A stretch of DNA of 64,000 nt from Yersinia rochesterensis (lineage in GTDB: Bacteria > Pseudomonadota > Gammaproteobacteria > Enterobacterales > Enterobacteriaceae), in NCBI RefSeq assembly GCF_003600645.1, contig NZ_CP032482.1:3596001-3660000 (forward strand), in the 5' to 3' direction. Numbering within the stretch: the first letter of the stretch is position 1; the number at the start of each line of letters is the position of its first letter. Below are positions 19,853 to 29,341 of the stretch, one piece after another. The notes below the pieces were generated by a model. It saw nothing but the letters and a program-made list of their open reading frames with translations, did not search any database and had not been told where the DNA came from. Position numbers and translations under genes: made by a program.

Positions 19853-22147
19853 TCAACCGCGCGCGGCTGCAATCACGGCCTGCCCCAGCGCCAAACCACC
19901 ATCACCGGCGGGCAGGCGCTGGGGCATCAATAGCTGGAAGTCGTGCAATTGCTCGCAGAGTAATTCGCGCAGCAGCCGGTTATGCAGCACACCACCGGAA
20001 AAGGCAATAGTGTCAATGCCATAATGCCGTGCCGTCTGTCGGGCTAACTGGGCAAAACCCTGTGCGAGAGCAAAGTGAAAAGCATAAGCGCGCTCAGCCG
20101 GTGAAGCATCAAAAGCCAACCATTGCCGCCAGAAAGTAGCTAAATCCAATTGATTGTCGAGCAGTGGCATAGTGACGGGCGGATCAGTTTGAACGGCTTG
20201 AGAGGTTCGGGAACTTTGCCATGCCAGCGCTTCCAGCAAGCAAGCGGCTTCCCCCTCCCAACTTAAGGTCGATGGCTCAATATTCAGTGCGGCGGCCACA
20301 GCATCAAATAGCCGCCCCGTCGACGAGGCCAATGGCGCATTAATGCCGCGCGTAATCGCCCGTGCCAGTACCTCCCCCTGCGGTTTGGGGATAGCCGCCG
20401 CGGCGGGCAGGTTTTGCCAGTCCGGCACAAAGCGCTGAAACTGCGCCAGTAAATTGCGCCACGGTTGGCAAGAGGCCAGATCCCCGCCGGGTAAGGCCAC
20501 CGCAGGCAAACCGCCAACATATTCACAATTCACATAATCGACCAGAAAACATTCGCCGCCCCATAATTTCCCCTCCGCGCCATATCCCAGCCCATCCAGC
20601 GCCAGGCCAATCACCGCCCCAGCTTGACGCGGCCAGCCATGCTCCGCCAAACAAGCCGCCAAATGAGCATGATGATGTAAAACTTCTGTGCAGGGGATAT
20701 TTTGCTGCGCGGCCCACTCTTTGCCGAACTGGTGGCTGATATAACCGGGGTGCGCATCCACCACCACCGCCTGCGGGATAAAATGATAAATATCGCAAAA
20801 TAGCGCTAATAACTGTTGCTGCTGCTGCGCAATATCGCGGTCTGCCAGATCGCCCAGATGCTGGCTCAGCACCGCATTACTGTCTCGCAGCAAGCAAAAG
20901 GTGTTTTTCATGTCGGCCCCGAGCGCCAGAATGGCCGGTTGCCGACTAAACCCCGGCGGCAATTCGAAAGCATCTGGCACATAGCCCCGGGCGCGGCGCA
21001 GCATTTCAGCCCCTTGCTGAGTCAGACGCACCAATGAGTCGTCGGCGCGCTGCACAATTTCCCTGTCATGCAATAGCCAGTGATCGGCAATCTCACTCAG
21101 GGCGCTTAGAGCTTGTTGATTACTTAGGGCGGGCGGTTTGCCGCTGCCATTACCGGAGGTCATGACCAACGGGCGCACCACCTGTTGCAGCAGCAAATGT
21201 TGCAGTGGATTGGCGGGCAGCATAATGCCGATGTCGGGTAATTCTGGTGCGATCGCCGCACAAAGTGGGCTTTCCGGCTGCTTCGCTACTAAAACGATGG
21301 GGGCCGCTGGGCTGCGTAGCAAACTAAGTAATGCATCATTATCAGTCTGTTGCACACAGGTTTGCAGCCAGTCGATGCCAGGTAACATCACCGCCAACGG
21401 CTTGGAAGGCCGCTGTTTGCGCTCACGCAAGCGAGCTACTGCGGCGGCATTGGTGGCGTCCACTGCGAGGTGGAATCCGCCCAGACCTTTGACAGCCACA
21501 ATTTCGCCAGCCAACAGTGCAGCGGCGGCCTGCTCTAGTGCGGTGAAGCCATGGGCCACAGCCTTCCCGTCAGCTTTCGTCAACCACAGTTGTGGGCCAC
21601 AGTCCGCACAGGCATTGGGCTGGGCATGAAAACGACGGTCTGCGGGGTGGTCATATTCGGCCTGACAAGCCGCGCACAGCGGAAACTTACCCATGGCGGT
21701 ATAGGGCCGGTCGTAAGGCATGCGGTGGATAATGGTAAAGCGCGGGCCGCAATGGGTGCAGTTGATAAAAGGATAACGGTAGCGGCGGTTGGCAGGATTA
21801 TTCATTTCACTCAGGCAAGCATCACAGGTCGCGGCATCCGGTACGATTTGGGTATCCATCTGCCCGGCCCCGCTGTGGTGAATCACGAAATCCAGCGGCG
21901 CTTGCGCCCAGTGGTATGGCGTGGTGACGATGCTGTCAATATGCGCCAATGGCGGGCAATCTTGCGGCAATGCTTGTAAAAAGTCCGCCACCGCCGGAGC
22001 TTGCCATAAGTGAACCGTCACCCCCGCGCTGTCGTTACTGACATCACCGGACAACCCAAAACGATGGGCAAGTTGCCAGATATAAGGGCGAAAACCCACC
22101 CCCTGCACTTTGCCCTTTATCCGCAGACTGAGGCCGTTTATCTCCAC
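19853..22147 (-). CDS. hypF: HypF carbamoyltransferase for NiFe hydrogenase maturation
   Basis: 764 residues, full length. HypF converts carbamoyl phosphate and ATP into a carbamoyl adenylate and transfers the carbamoyl group to the C-terminal cysteine of HypE, the source of the cyanide ligands of the active site. Domains: N-terminal acylphosphatase-like ([14 protein letters not shown]), two zinc-binding Cys pairs (CDAC/CTHC and CAAC/CADC, residues about 108-185), a YrdC-like nucleotide domain, and a Kae1-like C-terminal domain ([33 protein letters not shown]). The start is GTG with a strong AAGGAG 5 bases upstream. It lies 2.25 kb from hypE because of the ERIC array, so expression must cross the array or use its own promoter. 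Confidence 0.95.
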   Translation of the reverse strand: MEINGLSLRIKGKVQGVGFRPYIWQLAHRFGLSGDVSNDSAGVTVHLWQAPAVADFLQALPQDCPPLAHIDSIVTTPYHWAQAPLDFVIHHSGAGQMDTQIVPDAATCDACLSEMNNPANRRYRYPFINCTHCGPRFTIIHRMPYDRPYTAMGKFPLCAACQAEYDHPADRRFHAQPNACADCGPQLWLTKADGKAVAHGFTALEQAAAALLAGEIVAVKGLGGFHLAVDATNAAAVARLRERKQRPSKPLAVMLPGIDWLQTCVQQTDNDALLSLLRSPAAPIVLVAKQPESPLCAAIAPELPDIGIMLPANPLQHLLLQQVVRPLVMTSGNGSGKPPALSNQQALSALSEIADHWLLHDREIVQRADDSLVRLTQQGAEMLRRARGYVPDAFELPPGFSRQPAILALGADMKNTFCLLRDSNAVLSQHLGDLADRDIAQQQQQLLALFCDIYHFIPQAVVVDAHPGYISHQFGKEWAAQQNIPCTEVLHHHAHLAACLAEHGWPRQAGAVIGLALDGLGYGAEGKLWGGECFLVDYVNCEYVGGLPAVALPGGDLASCQPWRNLLAQFQRFVPDWQNLPAAAAIPKPQGEVLARAITRGINAPLASSTGRLFDAVAAALNIEPSTLSWEGEAACLLEALAWQSSRTSQAVQTDPPVTMPLLDNQLDLATFWRQWLAFDASPAERAYAFHFALAQGFAQLARQTARHYGIDTIAFSGGVLHNRLLRELLCEQLHDFQLLMPQRLPAGDGGLALGQAVIAAARG

Positions 22148-22292
22148 AAAAACTCCTTCACGGGGCTGCCAGCAGCCTGTTTTATAGCTTGGAGATCGCG
22201 GGGCGACTGCACCGATGGGCGCTCCGGCGACTTACGTCGCTACGACCCATTCGGCACATTTCCCCGCTTATCAACTTGTTAATCGCCTGTCA

Positions 22293-24400
22293 CTTCAAGG
22301 ACAAATGGGCTCCCAAAAGTCATTGGAGTTGCAGGTAGGCAGCAAGTAAGCAAATCCCGATGAGCTGACACAAGTCAGTGATTCGGGTGAGCGAACGCAG
22401 CTAACACCCCTGCGGCTTCAAGGACAAATGGGCCCCCAAAAGTCATTGGAGTTGCAGGTAGGCAGCAAGTAAGCAAATCCCGATGAGCTGACACAAGTCA
22501 GTGATTCGGGTGAGCGAACGCAGCTAACACCCCTGCGGCTTCAAGGACAAATGGGCCCCCAAAAGTCATTGGAGTTGCAGGTAGGCAGCAAGTAAGCAAA
22601 TCCCGATGAGCTGACACAAGTCAGTGATTCGGGTGAGCGAACGCAGCTAACACCCCTGCGGCTTCAAGGACAAATGGGCCCCCAAAAGTCATTGGAGTTG
22701 CAGGTAGGCAGCAAGTAAGCAAATCCCGATGAGCTGACACAAGTCAGTGATTCGGGTGAGCGAACGCAGCTAACACCCCTGCGGCTTCAAGGACAAATGG
22801 GCCCCCAAAAGTCATTGGAGTTGCAGGTAGGCAGCAAGTAAGCAAATCCCGATGAGCTGACACAAGTCAGTGATTCGGGTGAGCGAACGCAGCTAACACC
22901 CCTGCGGCTTCAAGGACAAATGGGCCCCCAAAAGTCATTGGAGTTGCAGGTAGGCAGCAAGTAAGCAAATCCCGATGAGCTGACACAAGTCAGTGATTCG
23001 GGTGAGCGAACGCAGCTAACACCCCTGCGGCTTCAAGGACAAATGGGCCCCCAAAAGTCATTGGAGTTGCAGGTAGGCAGCAAGTAAGCAAATCCCGATG
23101 AGCTGACACAAGTCAGTGATTCGGGTGAGCGAACGCAGCTAACACCCCTGCGGCTTCAAGGACAAATGGGCCCCCAAAAGTCATTGGAGTTGCAGGTAGG
23201 CAGCAAGTAAGCAAATCCCGATGAGCTGACACAAGTCAGTGATTCGGGTGAGCGAACGCAGCTAACACCCCTGCGGCTTCAAGGACAAATGGGCCCCCAA
23301 AAGTCATTGGAGTTGCAGGTAGGCAGCAAGTAAGCAAATCCCGATGAGCTGACACAAGTCAGTGATTCGGGTGAGCGAACGCAGCTAACACCCCTGCGGC
23401 TTCAAGGACAAATGGGCCCCCAAAAGTCATTGGAGTTGCAGGTAGGCAGCAAGTAAGCAAATCCCGATGAGCTGACACAAGTCAGTGATTCGGGTGAGCG
23501 AACGCAGCTAACACCCCTGCGGCTTCAAGGACAAATGGGCCCCCAAAAGTCATTGGAGTTGCAGGTAGGCAGCAAGTAAGCAAATCCCGATGAGCTGACA
23601 CAAGTCAGTGATTCGGGTGAGCGAACGCAGCTAACACCCCTGCGGCTTCAAGGACAAATGGGCCCCCAAAAGTCATTGGAGTTGCAGGTAGGCAGCAAGT
23701 AAGCAAATCCCGATGAGCTGACACAAGTCAGTGATTCGGGTGAGCGAACGCAGCTAACACCCCTGCGGCTTCAAGGACAAATGGGCCCCCAAAAGTCATT
23801 GGAGTTGCAGGTAGGCAGCAAGTAAGCAAATCCCGATGAGCTGACACAAGTCAGTGATTCGGGTGAGCGAACGCAGCTAACACCCCTGCGGCTTCAAGGA
23901 CAAATGGGCCCCCAAAAGTCATTGGAGTTGCAGGTAGGCAGCAAGTAAGCAAATCCCGATGAGCTGACACAAGTCAGTGATTCGGGTGAGCGAACGCAGC
24001 TAACACCCCTGCGGCTTCAAGGACAAATGGGCCCCCAAAAGTCATTGGAGTTGCAGGTAGGCAGCAAGTAAGCAAATCCCGATGAGCTGACACAAGTCAG
24101 TGATTCGGGTGAGCGAACGCAGCTAACACCCCTGCGGCTTCAAGGACAAATGGGCCCCCAAAAGTCATTGGAGTTGCAGGTAGGCAGCAAGTAAGCAAAT
24201 CCCGATGAGCTGACACAAGTCAGTGATTCGGGTGAGCGAACGCAGCTAACACCCCTGCGGCTTCAAGGACAAATGGGCCCCCAAAAGTCATTGGAGTTGC
24301 AGGTAGGCAGCAAGTAAGCAAATCCCGATGAGCTGACACAAGTCAGTGATTCGGGTGAGCGAACGCAGCTAACACCCCTGCGGCTTCAAGGACAAATGGG
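22293..24400. repeat. 17-copy tandem array of ERIC elements (123-bp unit)
   Basis: AGTCATTGGAGTTGCAGG recurs from 22318 to 24286 at exactly 123 bp, giving 17 units that look identical apart from one base in the first junction (GGCTCCC rather than GGCCCCC). A 17-base partial unit (CTTCAAGGACAAATGGG) precedes the first copy, so 17 x 123 + 17 bases fill 22293-24400. The unit carries the ERIC core: GAGCTGAC, ACAA, GTCAGTGATTCGGGTGAGCG. The array starts right after the hypE stop (TGA at 24402-24404, transcribed leftward). There are no unique spacers, so it is not a CRISPR array, and no long frame crosses it. Confidence 0.95.
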
Positions 24401-24401
24401 A

Positions 24402-25418
24402 TCAGCAGATTCGGGGCAGCGGCTCGTCAAGAGGCAAATCCAATCGCCGCGAGACCCCAAATGCACCGCATAACCGCACTTGTTTATTCTCCGTCACCTG
24501 TCCGATAACCGCGGCATCCTGGCCCAGTGGGTGGCGATGTAATTCAGTTAAAACAGCGGCTTGTGCTGCGGGAGAGACCACCAGCACCAGTTTGCCTTCA
24601 TTAGCAAAGTTGAGCGCATCCAGCCCCAGTAATTCGCAAATACCGCGCACCGCGGGTTTCAGTGGCAAATCTGCTTCGTTGATTTCCATGCCGCAACCAC
24701 TGGCGGCGGCAAATTCGTGCAAAATTGCCGTCACTCCACCACGGGTAGCATCGCGTAGCGCCCGCACACCGCTAATATGGCGCAGGGGGGCAATCAAGGG
24801 GGCTAGCAGGGCGCAATCACTGACTAACTCGGCCTCCAGACCCAAACCTTCACGTAAATTTAAAATAGTCGCGCCGTGATCGCCCAAGGTACCGCTGACA
24901 ATGATCCGATCACCCGCACGGATCATCGCGGTTCCCCATTGGATATCCGCCGGGATCACCCCGATGCCGGTGGTATTGATGAAGATCTTATCCGCCGTAC
25001 CGCGCTGCACCACTTTGGTATCACCGGTCACTATCTGAATTCCTGCCTGCTGCGCCGTGGCCGCCATTGAGTGCACAATGCGCTCCAAATCAACCATCGG
25101 CAGCCCTTCTTCCAGAATAAAACCACACGAAAGATAACGCGGCGTTGCGCCACTGACCGCCACATCATTCGCCGTGCCGCACACCGCCAATTTGCCGATG
25201 TCGCCGCCGGGGAAGAAAATAGGATCAATCACATAGCTGTCGGTTGATATCGCCAGCCGATCGCCCTGTGCTGTCAGATCTGCCAGCGCAATGCGCGCCT
25301 GATCTTCCCGCTCATTCAGTGCCGGATTAGAAAACGCCGCCAAAAACAGGGATTCGATCAAGCTCTGCATTGCCCGCCCACCACTGCCGTGTGCCAGGGT
25401 AATTTCTTGTTTATTCAT
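24402..25418 (-). CDS. hypE: HypE, cyanide-ligand maturation protein
   Basis: 338 residues. HypE accepts the carbamoyl group from HypF on its C-terminal cysteine and dehydrates it with ATP to a thiocyanate, which is passed to iron on HypC-HypD. The N-terminus LAHGSGGRAMQSLI, the ATP-binding segment SYVIDPIFFPGGDIGKLAVCGTA in the purM-like fold, GTLGDHGATILN and the C-terminal PRIC are all present, and the essential last cysteine is intact. Start taken at 25418 (MNKQEITLAHGSGG) by alignment with known HypE; in-frame ATG at 25433 or TTG at 25442 would add 5-8 residues. Its 5' side abuts an ERIC element and its 3' end abuts the ERIC array. Confidence 0.95.
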   Translation of the reverse strand: MNKQEITLAHGSGGRAMQSLIESLFLAAFSNPALNEREDQARIALADLTAQGDRLAISTDSYVIDPIFFPGGDIGKLAVCGTANDVAVSGATPRYLSCGFILEEGLPMVDLERIVHSMAATAQQAGIQIVTGDTKVVQRGTADKIFINTTGIGVIPADIQWGTAMIRAGDRIIVSGTLGDHGATILNLREGLGLEAELVSDCALLAPLIAPLRHISGVRALRDATRGGVTAILHEFAAASGCGMEINEADLPLKPAVRGICELLGLDALNFANEGKLVLVVSPAAQAAVLTELHRHPLGQDAAVIGQVTENKQVRLCGAFGVSRRLDLPLDEPLPRIC

Positions 25419-25442
25419 TAGGTTGTGATCCATTGAAAACAA

Positions 25443-25560
25443 TACCCAAAGTCATTGGAGTTGCAGGTAGGCAGCAAGCGAACGCATCCCGATGAGCTTA
25501 CACAAGTAAGTGATTCGGGTAAGTGAACGCCGCTAACACCCCTGCGGCTTCAAGTACGAA
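25443..25560. repeat. single ERIC element between hypD and hypE
   Basis: A solitary copy of the same family (CCAAAGTCATTGGAGTTGCAG to CCCCTGCGGCTTCAAG) fills the gap between the hypD stop (25564) and the hypE start. Relative to the array unit it carries GCTTAC-ACAA-GTAAG where the array has GCTGAC-ACAA-GTCAG, a compensated change in the central hairpin. Confidence 0.92.
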
Positions 25561-25563
25561 AGG

Positions 25564-26670
25564 CTATTTATATTGATGGTAGGCGGCGCAAGCTCCTTCG
25601 GAGGAAACCATCAGCGCGCCGAATGCATTATCTGGCGTGCATTCGCCACCAAACAGAGGGCATTGATCCGGTTTACAACGCCCGGTCAGCACATCGCCGC
25701 AACGGGATCGCGGATCATCCGCCACTCGCTGTTGCTGCGGGGTGAAACGCCGCTCCGCATCAAACGCCTGATAAGCCGGGCTAAGTTGCACTCCAGAATC
25801 GGCTATTTCACCCAACCCGCGCCACTCACTGCGCTCTTTGGTTACAAATACCTCGGCCAGCGCTTGTTGCGCTAGCAGGTTGCCGTTGTCGGGTACAATG
25901 CGCCGATATTGATTTTCCACCGCACAACGCCCACTGACCCTCTGCTCCAGCAGCATCACCAACCCTTGTAAAATATCCAGCGGTTCAAAGCCGGTGACCA
26001 CCAGCGGCTTATTGAATTGGCTGCAAATAAAACCGTACGGCGTGGTGCCAATCACCATGCTGACATGGCCGGGCGCGAGGAAACCGTCAATGCGCACATC
26101 CGGCTGTTGTAGCAGGCTGCGCAAGGTAGGAATGATGGTGATGTGCTGGCAGAATACGGTGAAATTGGTTAGGCCCAGCCGTTTGGCTTGTTGCAACGTT
26201 AGGGCAGTGGCGGGCATGGTGGTTTCAAAACCGAGGCCGAAAAACACCACTTCGCGATCCGGATGCTGCTGCGCGAGAGTCAGGGCATCCAGTGGCGAGT
26301 AAACCACCCGAATATCGGCACCGCGCCGCTTGGCATCCAACATTGAGCCATTGCGCCCCGGCACCCGCATGGCGTCGCCGTAAGTACAGAAAATCACCGC
26401 TGGATGGGCGGCAATCTCCAGACAACTGTCAATGCGGCCCATCGGCAACACGCACACCGGGCAACCCGGCCCATGGACAAACTCCAGCCCCTCCGGTAGC
26501 AATTGATCCAAACCGAATTTGAAGATCGCATGCGTGTGACCGCCGCACACTTCCATAATTTGTAGCGGCAAACGCTGTTGATCCACAAGTTGCGGCAGTA
26601 AGTTTTCGATCCGTTGCAATAATGCGCTGACCAGCGCCGGATCACGGAATTCATCAACGTAGCGCATCAT
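25564..26670 (-). CDS. hypD: HypD, Fe(CN)2CO assembly scaffold
   Basis: 368 residues. HypD is a [4Fe-4S] protein that, with HypC, carries the iron while cyanide and CO ligands are added. Visible motifs: [15 protein letters not shown] (active cysteine), [50 protein letters not shown] and the cluster-binding cysteines [21 protein letters not shown] near the C-terminus. The start at 26670 (MMRYVDEF) matches the usual HypD start and overlaps hypC by 17 bases, implying translational coupling; the open frame extends 12 codons further upstream but without family support. Confidence 0.95.
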   Translation of the reverse strand: MMRYVDEFRDPALVSALLQRIENLLPQLVDQQRLPLQIMEVCGGHTHAIFKFGLDQLLPEGLEFVHGPGCPVCVLPMGRIDSCLEIAAHPAVIFCTYGDAMRVPGRNGSMLDAKRRGADIRVVYSPLDALTLAQQHPDREVVFFGLGFETTMPATALTLQQAKRLGLTNFTVFCQHITIIPTLRSLLQQPDVRIDGFLAPGHVSMVIGTTPYGFICSQFNKPLVVTGFEPLDILQGLVMLLEQRVSGRCAVENQYRRIVPDNGNLLAQQALAEVFVTKERSEWRGLGEIADSGVQLSPAYQAFDAERRFTPQQQRVADDPRSRCGDVLTGRCKPDQCPLFGGECTPDNAFGALMVSSEGACAAYHQYK

Positions 26671-26938
26671 TGGCCCCACTGGCGATATCATCCAAATCCA
26701 GCCCAACCGCCTGCATATGCGCTAATGCCGCCAGTGTTTGCTGGGCTTCATCTTCATCAAGCAAGCTCATGGCGAACCCGACATGCACCAATACCCATTG
26801 GCCGAGCAAGTCAGCCGGTGATGTGTCGCACACCAACGCGATATTGATTTCGCGTTTTACGCCGCTCACTTCTACCCATGCCAGTTGGTGGATATCTTCT
26901 CCCACCGCCACTATTTTGCCGGGTACGCCTAAGCACAT
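26654..26938 (-). CDS. hypC: HypC/HybG hydrogenase maturation chaperone
   Basis: 94 residues. The protein starts [15 protein letters not shown]; Cys2, exposed after Met removal, binds the iron centre on HypD and the immature large subunit. The body ([39 protein letters not shown]) resembles E. coli HybG, the hydrogenase-2 version, more than E. coli HypC, which fits its place in a hyb operon. The start at 26938 overlaps the end of hypB by 10 bases. This one protein probably covers both HybG and HypC functions here. Confidence 0.92.
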   Translation of the reverse strand: MCLGVPGKIVAVGEDIHQLAWVEVSGVKREINIALVCDTSPADLLGQWVLVHVGFAMSLLDEDEAQQTLAALAHMQAVGLDLDDIASGANDALR

Positions 26939-28005
26939 CGCTGCGCCTCCAGCCATTCCAGCCACAAATCCATCCCCTCGCCGCTGCTGGCCGACAGCGC
27001 AATGACCTGAATTTCAGGATTCACCTGACGGGCATAATGAATGCACTGTTCGATATCAAAATCCAGGTACGGCAGCAGGTCGATTTTATTGATAATCATT
27101 AGGGTGGAGGCGGCAAACATATGAGGGTATTTCAGCGGTTTATCTTCACCTTCCGTCACCGAAAGCACCGCCACTTTATGACGTTCGCCAAGATCAAAGC
27201 TGGCGGGACACACTAAATTCCCAACGTTTTCAATGAATAGCAGGCTGTCATTGCTCAGATTCAAGCGGTGCGCGGCATCATGAACCATCTGCGCATCCAG
27301 ATGGCAGCCTTTGCCGGTATTGACCTGAATCGCTGGCACACCGGTGGCGCGAATACGTTCGGCATCATGAGTAGTTTGCTGATCACCTTCAATCACCGCG
27401 CAGGGCACTTGCCCGGCCAGCAGTTGCAGGGTGGTGGTTAACAAGGTGGTTTTGCCAGAGCCGGGGCTGGAAACCAAATTCAGCGCCAAAATATGTTGCT
27501 CGACAAAATGCTCACGATTATGACTGGCTAACTGATTGTTTTTGCTCAGGACGTCCAGCTCGATTTGCAACAAGCGGCGCTGCCCCATGCCCGGTGCATG
27601 GCTACCGGCTTCACCCTGCCCATAATGCAGCCCCAGCTTGTCAGCATGAACTTGCGGCGTGAAGGGCTCTGCGGCGGGCGCGTCAGTGTCTGACGGTTCC
27701 GTGGCCACCATCGGCTCCGGCGCTTTACCGTGATAGTGATGGTGAACATCACCCTGATGGTAATAATAATGGTGATGAACAATCACCGGCTGTGTCCCCT
27801 TGGCAACATATTTGTGTTTATGTTTATGCTGAATCTTTTGCGTCGGGGCCGCTGTTTTGTGATGCTCATGCTGGTGCTGATCATGGTGACCGTCATGATG
27901 ATGGTGATGACCGTCATGGTGGTCGTGGTGGTGATCATCATGTTGATGATTGTCGTCGCCCTCGATCTTTCTCTCGCCGCTGGCGCAACCACAAGTCGTA
28001 CACAT
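26929..28005 (-). CDS. hypB: HypB, nickel-inserting GTPase with a long His-rich region
   Basis: 358 residues, longer than E. coli HypB (290). Starts MCTTCGC, the high-affinity nickel motif. Residues about 18-88 are extremely His-rich, in two blocks ([20 protein letters not shown] and [17 protein letters not shown]) separated by KHKHK. Such stretches store nickel in other HypB proteins. The G domain follows: P-loop [38 protein letters not shown] with the metal-site Cys/His (CHLDAQM upstream), and the base motif NKIDLL. With HypA it inserts nickel into HybC after the Fe(CN)2CO group. It overlaps hypC at its 3' end and follows hypA by 20 bases. Confidence 0.95.
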   Translation of the reverse strand: MCTTCGCASGERKIEGDDNHQHDDHHHDHHDGHHHHHDGHHDQHQHEHHKTAAPTQKIQHKHKHKYVAKGTQPVIVHHHYYYHQGDVHHHYHGKAPEPMVATEPSDTDAPAAEPFTPQVHADKLGLHYGQGEAGSHAPGMGQRRLLQIELDVLSKNNQLASHNREHFVEQHILALNLVSSPGSGKTTLLTTTLQLLAGQVPCAVIEGDQQTTHDAERIRATGVPAIQVNTGKGCHLDAQMVHDAAHRLNLSNDSLLFIENVGNLVCPASFDLGERHKVAVLSVTEGEDKPLKYPHMFAASTLMIINKIDLLPYLDFDIEQCIHYARQVNPEIQVIALSASSGEGMDLWLEWLEAQRCA

Positions 28006-28025
28006 AGGAATTCACTCCTTCAGGA

Positions 28026-28367
28026 TTATTCCACTTCTATCTGTTTTACCTGCAAATTGCTGCCACTCTCTACTTGCAGAGCATGACTGCCACAATGCGG
28101 GCACCCGGCATCATGCCGGTCAATGGCAACACTCTTGCTGCACTCCCAGCACCAGGCCACTGCGGGTAGGTAGCTGAGATGCAATTGACAATTTTCTGCC
28201 AGTGTCTGCCGGCTGGCGGCATCAAAGCTAAAGCGCAAAGCGCTTTCCTCAATACAGGAAAGCGCGCCAATTTCCAGCCAGACCGCGGTTATCCGTGAGG
28301 CGCTGTTAAGCCGCGCCTGTTTTTCAATTAGCTCCAGCGTACTGAGACACAAACTGATTTCATGCAT
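28026..28367 (-). CDS. hypA: HypA/HybF nickel metallochaperone
   Basis: 113 residues. Begins MHEISLCLSTLELIE: His2 and Glu3 are the nickel ligands of the family. A zinc site is formed by C73 and C76 (CWEC) and C89 and C92 (CPHC). It delivers nickel to the hydrogenase large subunit together with HypB. In the E. coli hyb operon this place is held by hybF, and the gene here is equivalent. The start overlaps the 3' end of hybE by 8 bases. Confidence 0.93.
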   Translation of the reverse strand: MHEISLCLSTLELIEKQARLNSASRITAVWLEIGALSCIEESALRFSFDAASRQTLAENCQLHLSYLPAVAWCWECSKSVAIDRHDAGCPHCGSHALQVESGSNLQVKQIEVE

Positions 28368-28857
28368 GCTGATTCTTTATTTGGCTAACTTTGTTAAACA
28401 AGGCCCGCCGCCGGGGATTAGCGGGCGCATCAGCATTCACCACCGGCAGTGAAAGCGCCATGCGCGCACTCTGCTCCGTCAACAGCAATGCCCGTTCGGC
28501 ACTGAGCGCGGTGTCCAGTGGCGACATCAATGAGCGGCTTAGATACTGCCCGCAACCGGCAATTTCGCTGACGGTAAAACCCATTGCGCCGCAAGGTAAT
28601 GCCAGCACCAGCCGCTCACCCACTGCGCGGCGTTTCCAACTCTGCTGCGGCCCCGGCAATACCACCAAACTCAGCATCCACGGGGTCAATAACGCGCCAA
28701 TCCATTGCTGCTCAAATAACTGGAATCCACAAGCCCGCAGCGGAATATGGTCACGATAAAATGGCAAGCCGCGCATTTCATCGGCCGCCACTTGGCCGAA
28801 TACCTGTTCCAGCAATGCAGCTGGGTTTTGTTCATGGCCCGCAATGACATCAGACAT
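28360..28857 (-). CDS. hybE: HybE, hydrogenase-2 small-subunit chaperone
   Basis: 165 residues from ATG 28857 (MSDVIAGHEQN). HybE binds the Tat signal of HybO and holds back export until the enzyme is assembled. Conserved stretches are LFEQQWIGALLTPWMLSLVV, GPQQSW, GFTVSEIAGCGQYLSRSLMSPL and ARMALSLPV, all close to E. coli HybE (162 residues). The open frame reaches 25 codons further upstream (28932), but that region lies inside hybD in another frame. The 28857 start overlaps the hybD stop by 8 bases, as expected in this tightly packed operon. Confidence 0.93.
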   Translation of the reverse strand: MSDVIAGHEQNPAALLEQVFGQVAADEMRGLPFYRDHIPLRACGFQLFEQQWIGALLTPWMLSLVVLPGPQQSWKRRAVGERLVLALPCGAMGFTVSEIAGCGQYLSRSLMSPLDTALSAERALLLTEQSARMALSLPVVNADAPANPRRRALFNKVSQIKNQHA

Positions 28858-29341
28858 GACTTTCTTCTCGCGCTTTGAGGGTAATCCCGCTGCTGCGTAA
28901 TGCTGCCAGAATCTGTTCCAGCGCCGGTTCAATGGCCCGAGTGACCGTCGGGGTCAGACCAATATTCGGAGCCAATGATTCGGGCACCACCCCCACCAAG
29001 GTCAGCTGGCGCGGGAACTCATCAGTCAATTGCAGCGCCATCAGCACATCACATAGCCCTAACTGATGTGGCGATACTTTGCGGCTAAACATCGCCGGTA
29101 TTTCTTTATCGCGCAATACCGCGACACTGCCCGGTGGCTGCCCAGTCAGCACCGCATCGGCCACAATCAAATGCTCACGATTGGCCATAGCTTCCATCAA
29201 TTCCAGACCGGCGGTTCCGCCATCCAGCACCTCAACCCCCGGCGGGATGTGAAAGCGCTGCTCCAGCGCTTCGACAATTCGCACACCGACAGCTTCATCG
29301 CTGAGTAATAAATTACCTATACCTAATACCAAAATCCCCAT
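28850..29341 (-). CDS. hybD: HybD, hydrogenase-2 maturation protease
   Basis: 163 residues. HybD removes the 15-residue C-terminal tail of HybC once nickel is inserted. The N-terminus MGILVLGIGNLLLSDEAVGV and the motif LDGGTAG are diagnostic. The nickel-sensing residues Glu16, Asp62 and His92 (in SPHQLGL) are all present at the positions known for E. coli HybD. The ATG at 29341 overlaps the hybC stop in a TGATG arrangement; an in-frame GTG one codon upstream is possible. Confidence 0.94.
   Translation of the reverse strand: MGILVLGIGNLLLSDEAVGVRIVEALEQRFHIPPGVEVLDGGTAGLELMEAMANREHLIVADAVLTGQPPGSVAVLRDKEIPAMFSRKVSPHQLGLCDVLMALQLTDEFPRQLTLVGVVPESLAPNIGLTPTVTRAIEPALEQILAALRSSGITLKAREESHV

Noticed and set aside
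22164..22183. GGCTGC-CA-GCAGCC with TTTT as a plus-strand terminator
   Set aside because: Loop of two bases and no plus-strand gene ends there; it lies just upstream of the hypF start.
22293..24400. CRISPR array or repetitive coding region
   Set aside because: No unique spacers lie between repeats; the 123-bp unit is an ERIC element and no long open frame crosses the array although 123 is a multiple of three.
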